NCBI GenBank assembly: GCA_946480635.1
Contig: CAMLKV010000082.1
Span: 1 to 8,584, forward strand
Reading direction: 5' to 3'
DNA from: an uncultured Flavobacterium sp.
GTDB taxonomy: Bacteria; Bacteroidota; Bacteroidia; Flavobacteriales; Flavobacteriaceae
Length of the DNA: 8,584 nucleotides
The translations under genes and the position numbers were made by a program. The notes below the pieces were generated by a model, which had not been told where the DNA came from, did no database searches, and worked only from the letters and a program-made list of their open reading frames with translations. Below, in pieces: positions 6,927-8,584 of this stretch (position 1 is the first letter of the stretch; every line of letters starts with the position of its first letter).

Positions 6927-7964
6927 TTAAAGCTGTTCGATTATCTTGTTGATTTTGGAAAATGCCTTCTTATATTTGGCCAGTTGTTCTTTCTCTAATT
7001 TTTGCGATGATGAGGCCAAAATTTCTGCCGACTGCCCTCCGCGATTTGACGCAGTTTTGTCCTGTTTAACTAATAATAATAACACAAAAATAACTATTTT
7101 TTCAGACCTTAGGTGGTTCAACGATTGGCGGTGGCACTATGGTTGGCGATTCAGGCCCAAGAGGACGGTTCAATTTTGGCAATCCGAGCGAGTTGCGAAT
7201 GATCCGGTCCACTGGTTTCTCAATCCTATTTGAGGATGATGGAACCAACTCGGCCTGAATGTAAGAGCGAATACGATTTATAACAGCTCTTCTAGCCCCG
7301 AAACCCCTCTTATTCAATACTTCTATATCTTCTCCGGGCCGAACAAGGTCTCGAGGTGAAGCTTCCCAACGCCGACAACTATAAAATTCAAGAGGATCAA
7401 AGCTTTTTAAAAAGTGGTAAAGTCTAAACTGCTTCTTTATACTCGGTGGCGATGATGATTCCTCGATATTCCGTTTGCGGTTTTGTTGGCGGTCCAATTC
7501 CTTCAAATAAAGGCAATAAACGCAAATGCAATTGTTGTCCGCCGGTGTGTGTGTCCCGTTGTTGGTTGCTTGCACCAGCAATTCAAACTTCTTTTGAACA
7601 ATTTGAGGAGCGTCGCTCACTGAAAAAAGGTTTAATTGTTAGGCAAAAAGGTAACAAGAGCCAAACTATTTGTTGAATGGCCAAAAAGCAGAAAAAACAC
7701 AGGGTTTTTGTTCAAAACTGAAAATAAAATAATTGGGAAATAGTTAATCCCAAAAAGTCACTTCCAAGGATGGCAAAAAACAAAAAGTGCCGATGGCAAA
7801 TCAAAAATTGGTTGTTGAAGGTAGTCTGCTGGCAAAAACCCAAATGTATGTAGAACTGGCCACCAAAAATGCAGAGGTTTGCCAAAAAATCGGTTGAAAA
7901 AACTTCGCAATTGGCTGAAAAAATTGTTGAATTTGGTTTTCCTCTGAAAACCCTCAAATTCACT
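6927..7964 (-). CDS. Accessory ORF upstream of gag, 215 aa, start codon formed by splicing
   Basis: I do not recognise this protein. The coding parts are 7964 (A of ATG), 7619-7108 and 7061-6927, ending TAA. The genomic ORF has no methionine codon at all; ATG appears only when 7964 is joined to 7619, giving Met-Ser-Asp-Ala-Pro. Visible features are a cysteine cluster C31-x-C33-x2-C36, a basic patch near residues 44-50 (RQQNRKR) that could be a nuclear signal, a conserved-looking basic middle (65-125), a proline-rich stretch (148-171), and a charged helical, coiled-coil-like tail (about 188-215) from the last exon. Arginine uses CGN in 13 of 18 codons, unlike the AGA-rich polyprotein, and the segment is clearly richer in GC. 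The placement suggests a regulatory or Gag-like accessory protein; Rev/Tat-like RNA binding is only a guess. If the 46-nt intron is retained, the protein ends at 172 aa. Confidence 0.65.
7062..7107 (-). other. Predicted 46-nt intron within accessory ORF
   Basis: The donor is CCTAAG|GTCTGA and the acceptor GTTAAACAG|GACAAA. Removal joins ...Val-Glu-Pro-Pro-Lys to Asp-Lys-Thr-Ala-Ser in phase 0, extending the protein by 44 codons. The length fits the very short introns common in nematodes. The donor is weak beyond GT, and retention gives an immediate TGA stop after one extra Val, so splicing could be optional. Confidence 0.5.
7620..7963 (-). other. Predicted 344-nt intron between leader exon and accessory ORF
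   Basis: The donor is CAACAA|GTGAAT, 27 nt downstream of the primer-binding site, the usual place for a major retroviral splice donor. The acceptor is CCTTTTTTCAG|TGAGC, close to the nematode consensus TTTTCAG. Joining the two exons makes CAACA-ATG-AGC, a start codon with A at -3, in frame with an otherwise ATG-less ORF. The intron is T-rich on the sense strand and contains several TTTTTGCCA-like words. Spliced leader trans-splicing at this acceptor would not supply the A, so cis-splicing is favoured. Confidence 0.7.
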
Positions 7965-7990
7965 TGTTGAGAAGGCCCAAGTCGTTGGTA

Positions 7991-8003
7991 GGCCGTTGCA
8001 CCA
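7991..8003 (-). other. tRNA primer-binding site (probably tRNA-Gly)
   Basis: Three nucleotides after the LTR end, the minus strand reads TGGTGCAACGGCC, the complement of a tRNA 3' end ...GGCCGTTGCACCA. From memory, nematode and insect tRNA-Gly ends ...CCGATGCACCA, which matches 12 of these 13 positions, with one mismatch at position 8. Minus-strand DNA synthesis would start here. The tRNA identity is recalled, not searched. Confidence 0.75.
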
Positions 8004-8070
8004 AAATGTCACAGGAATTCCCCGACGAATTTCCCAAGACCTATAAAATGTTGAAAAGAAAGAATAAAAG

Positions 8071-8076
8071 TTTATT
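8071..8076 (-). promoter_or_regulatory. LTR polyadenylation signal (AATAAA)
   Basis: AATAAA lies on the minus strand about 95 nt downstream of the predicted transcription start, followed by a T-rich stretch. In the 3' LTR copy this would direct 3'-end formation; in the 5' LTR it must be bypassed. It places the R/U5 border near 8050-8060. Confidence 0.65.
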
Positions 8077-8187
8077 CAATGTTGGAAATGTTTGGAAATT
8101 GGTGAGGGATAAAAAAGGGAGGGAAATGGGGATGGAAACAATGGGAAGAATGGATGGAAGGAACAATCCCCGGGGGGACAAGGCGGC

Positions 8188-8195
8188 TTTATATA
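8188..8195 (-). promoter_or_regulatory. LTR TATA box (TATATAAA)
   Basis: The minus strand reads GCAC-TATATAAA-GCCGCC, a strong TATA box in a locally GC-rich setting. Transcription would start about 25-30 nt downstream, near 8165-8170, which marks the U3/R border. Everything from there to the polyprotein start is free of ATG. Confidence 0.8.
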
Positions 8196-8229
8196 GTGCC
8201 GCTGCGCGGGAATGGAATGTGGGGGTGGG

Positions 8230-8339
8230 CACGTGGACAAAAAGTTGAAAGGGAAAGAAAGAAGGGAAAATTAGGGGTCAATCTGGGGATCAAAAGAATG
8301 AAGGGAAAGTCCAAAATCACAAAGGGAATTGTCCACGTG
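8230..8339. promoter_or_regulatory. Paired inverted E-box sites in U3
   Basis: The plus strand has CACGTGGACAA at 8230-8240 and TTGTCCACGTG at 8329-8339, a perfect 11-bp inverted repeat 88 bp apart. Each arm contains the palindromic E-box CACGTG, the classical bHLH (MYC/USF-type) binding core. They lie about 35 and 135 bp upstream of the TATA box, where enhancer sites are expected. The factor is unknown. Confidence 0.5.
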
Positions 8340-8360
8340 AATTCAAGACATCCATTAACA

Positions 8361-8380
8361 TATCCGCCATTATCCGCCGT
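8361..8380. repeat. Tandem decamer TATCCGCC(A/G)T in U3
   Basis: Two adjacent 10-bp units, TATCCGCCAT and TATCCGCCGT, differ at one base. They sit upstream of the paired E-boxes and could be a duplicated factor-binding site. There is no further evidence of function. Confidence 0.4.
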
Positions 8381-8524
8381 ATGTGCCTCAAAAGGATGAT
8401 GAAAGGCTGCTAATGGATTTGTGGAGAAATGATGAAAAAAAGGATGACTCATCATATTGATTTTAATATTTTCATTATTTAATTCCATATTTATTTATTT
8501 ATTTCTTTTAATTATTTATATTAT

Positions 8525-8540
8525 TCGCATTTTTATGCGA
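8525..8540. repeat. LTR-terminal inverted repeat (6-bp stem, 4-nt loop)
   Basis: TCGCAT-TTTT-ATGCGA is a perfect hairpin located 2 bp inside the outer LTR end. It overlaps the sequence integrase must recognise, so it could be part of the attachment end or simply a chance palindrome in AT-rich DNA. Confidence 0.4.
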
Positions 8541-8542
8541 CA

Positions 8543-8584
8543 CTGCGCGCCCGGCGAGTGAATATATAGTTTCGTCTTATTCGT
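8543..8584. other. Host flank
   Basis: 42 bp outside the LTR, including the GC-rich CTGCGCGCCCGGCG next to the LTR. It is too short to identify. The first 5 bp (CTGCG on the plus strand) would be the target-site duplication if the element inserted as BEL/Pao elements usually do. Confidence 0.6.

Larger units (their letters stand above)
1..8542 (-). mobile_element. BEL/Pao LTR retrotransposon (endogenous retrovirus-like), 5' LTR to Env, 3' end outside window
   Basis: The element reads right to left: LTR, primer-binding site, splice donor, accessory ORF, then one long Gag-protease-RT-RNase H-integrase-Env ORF. The domain order and the RT, RNase H and integrase motifs are those of BEL/Pao elements (DUF1759 Gag, Peptidase_A17-type region, DUF5641-like C-terminus). 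An Env with signal peptide and furin-type site makes it retrovirus-like. The main ORF has no stop or frameshift in 2222 codons, which suggests a young and possibly active copy. The 3' LTR, polypurine tract and target-site duplication are beyond the left edge, so LTR identity and age cannot be judged. The host is inferred to be a nematode. Confidence 0.95.
8007..8542 (-). repeat. 5' LTR (U3-R-U5), about 536 bp
   Basis: Read on the minus strand, the LTR starts TGTCGC at 8542 and ends GTGACA at 8007, giving near-matching TG...CA termini (TGTCGC against TGTCAC). A primer-binding site follows 3 nt later. Inside lie a TATA box (8188-8195), a pyrimidine-rich R region and an AATAAA (8071-8076). U3 is therefore about 375 bp, R about 100 bp and U5 about 50 bp. 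The distal U3 (about 8460-8525) is very AT-rich, with TTTA/ATTT repeats. The partner LTR is not in the window, so the boundaries rest on internal logic only. Confidence 0.8.

Noticed and set aside
6740..6952. Plus-strand ORF with an apparent splice acceptor (TTCTTTCTGTTACAG at about 6848-6862)
   Set aside because: It looks like a good acceptor, but no supporting exon, domain or promoter exists on the plus strand and it is antisense to the element leader.
7619..7622. Spliced leader trans-splicing at the TTTTTTCAG acceptor
   Set aside because: Nematode SL1 ends in G, which would give GTG and no start codon; the cis donor ending in A makes ATG in frame.
7712..8012. Minus-strand ORFs of 83 and 84 codons across primer-binding site and intron
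   Set aside because: They need non-ATG starts, overlap the primer-binding site and the T-rich intron, and have F-rich low-complexity translations.
8189..8488. Minus-strand 99-codon ORF with a real ATG in the LTR
   Set aside because: It lies in U3, upstream of the TATA box, so the main transcript would not start before it; the translation has no recognisable feature.

Overview
This window is almost entirely one long, intact, retrovirus-like LTR retrotransposon of the BEL/Pao group (Belpaoviridae, semotivirus-like). It is read on the minus strand. Its right-hand (5') LTR lies inside the window and its 3' end runs off the left edge. The host is most likely a nematode. The support is AT-rich DNA, a 46-nt intron, a TTTTTTCAG splice acceptor, and an Env resembling herpesvirus glycoprotein B, a combination I recall for the Ascaris element Tas. 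Only 42 bp of flanking DNA are visible, so the species cannot be named.

Layout in element order, right to left. Positions 8543-8584 are flank. Positions 8007-8542 are a 5' LTR (TGTCGC...GTGACA) with a TATA box, a G-poor pyrimidine-rich R region and an AATAAA signal. After 3 nt comes a tRNA-type primer-binding site (7991-8003). Next is a splice donor (7964/7963), a 344-nt intron, and an accessory ORF of 215 codons in two coding exons. A short leader (6668-6926) follows. From 6667 to the left edge there is one uninterrupted ORF of 2222 codons: Gag (DUF1759-like, three zinc knuckles), aspartic protease, reverse transcriptase, RNase H, integrase with a C-terminal DUF5641-like domain, and an Env with its own signal peptide, furin-type site RLKR and gB-like core. 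The Env membrane anchor, stop codon, polypurine tract and 3' LTR are outside the window.

The most striking feature is translational. The sense strand has no ATG at all from 8348 down to 6668 (1681 nt), so the polyprotein start is the first AUG on full-length RNA. The accessory ORF contains no ATG in genomic DNA either. Splicing ...CAACA-A to TG-AGC... creates one exactly at the exon junction, in frame. Splicing would therefore act as a start-codon switch: unspliced RNA gives Gag-Pol-Env, spliced RNA gives the accessory protein. This model is inferred from sequence alone, but the ATG desert and the in-frame junction are directly visible.

No independent host gene, tRNA, rRNA or CRISPR array was found. 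Plus-strand ORFs are antisense shadows of the element.
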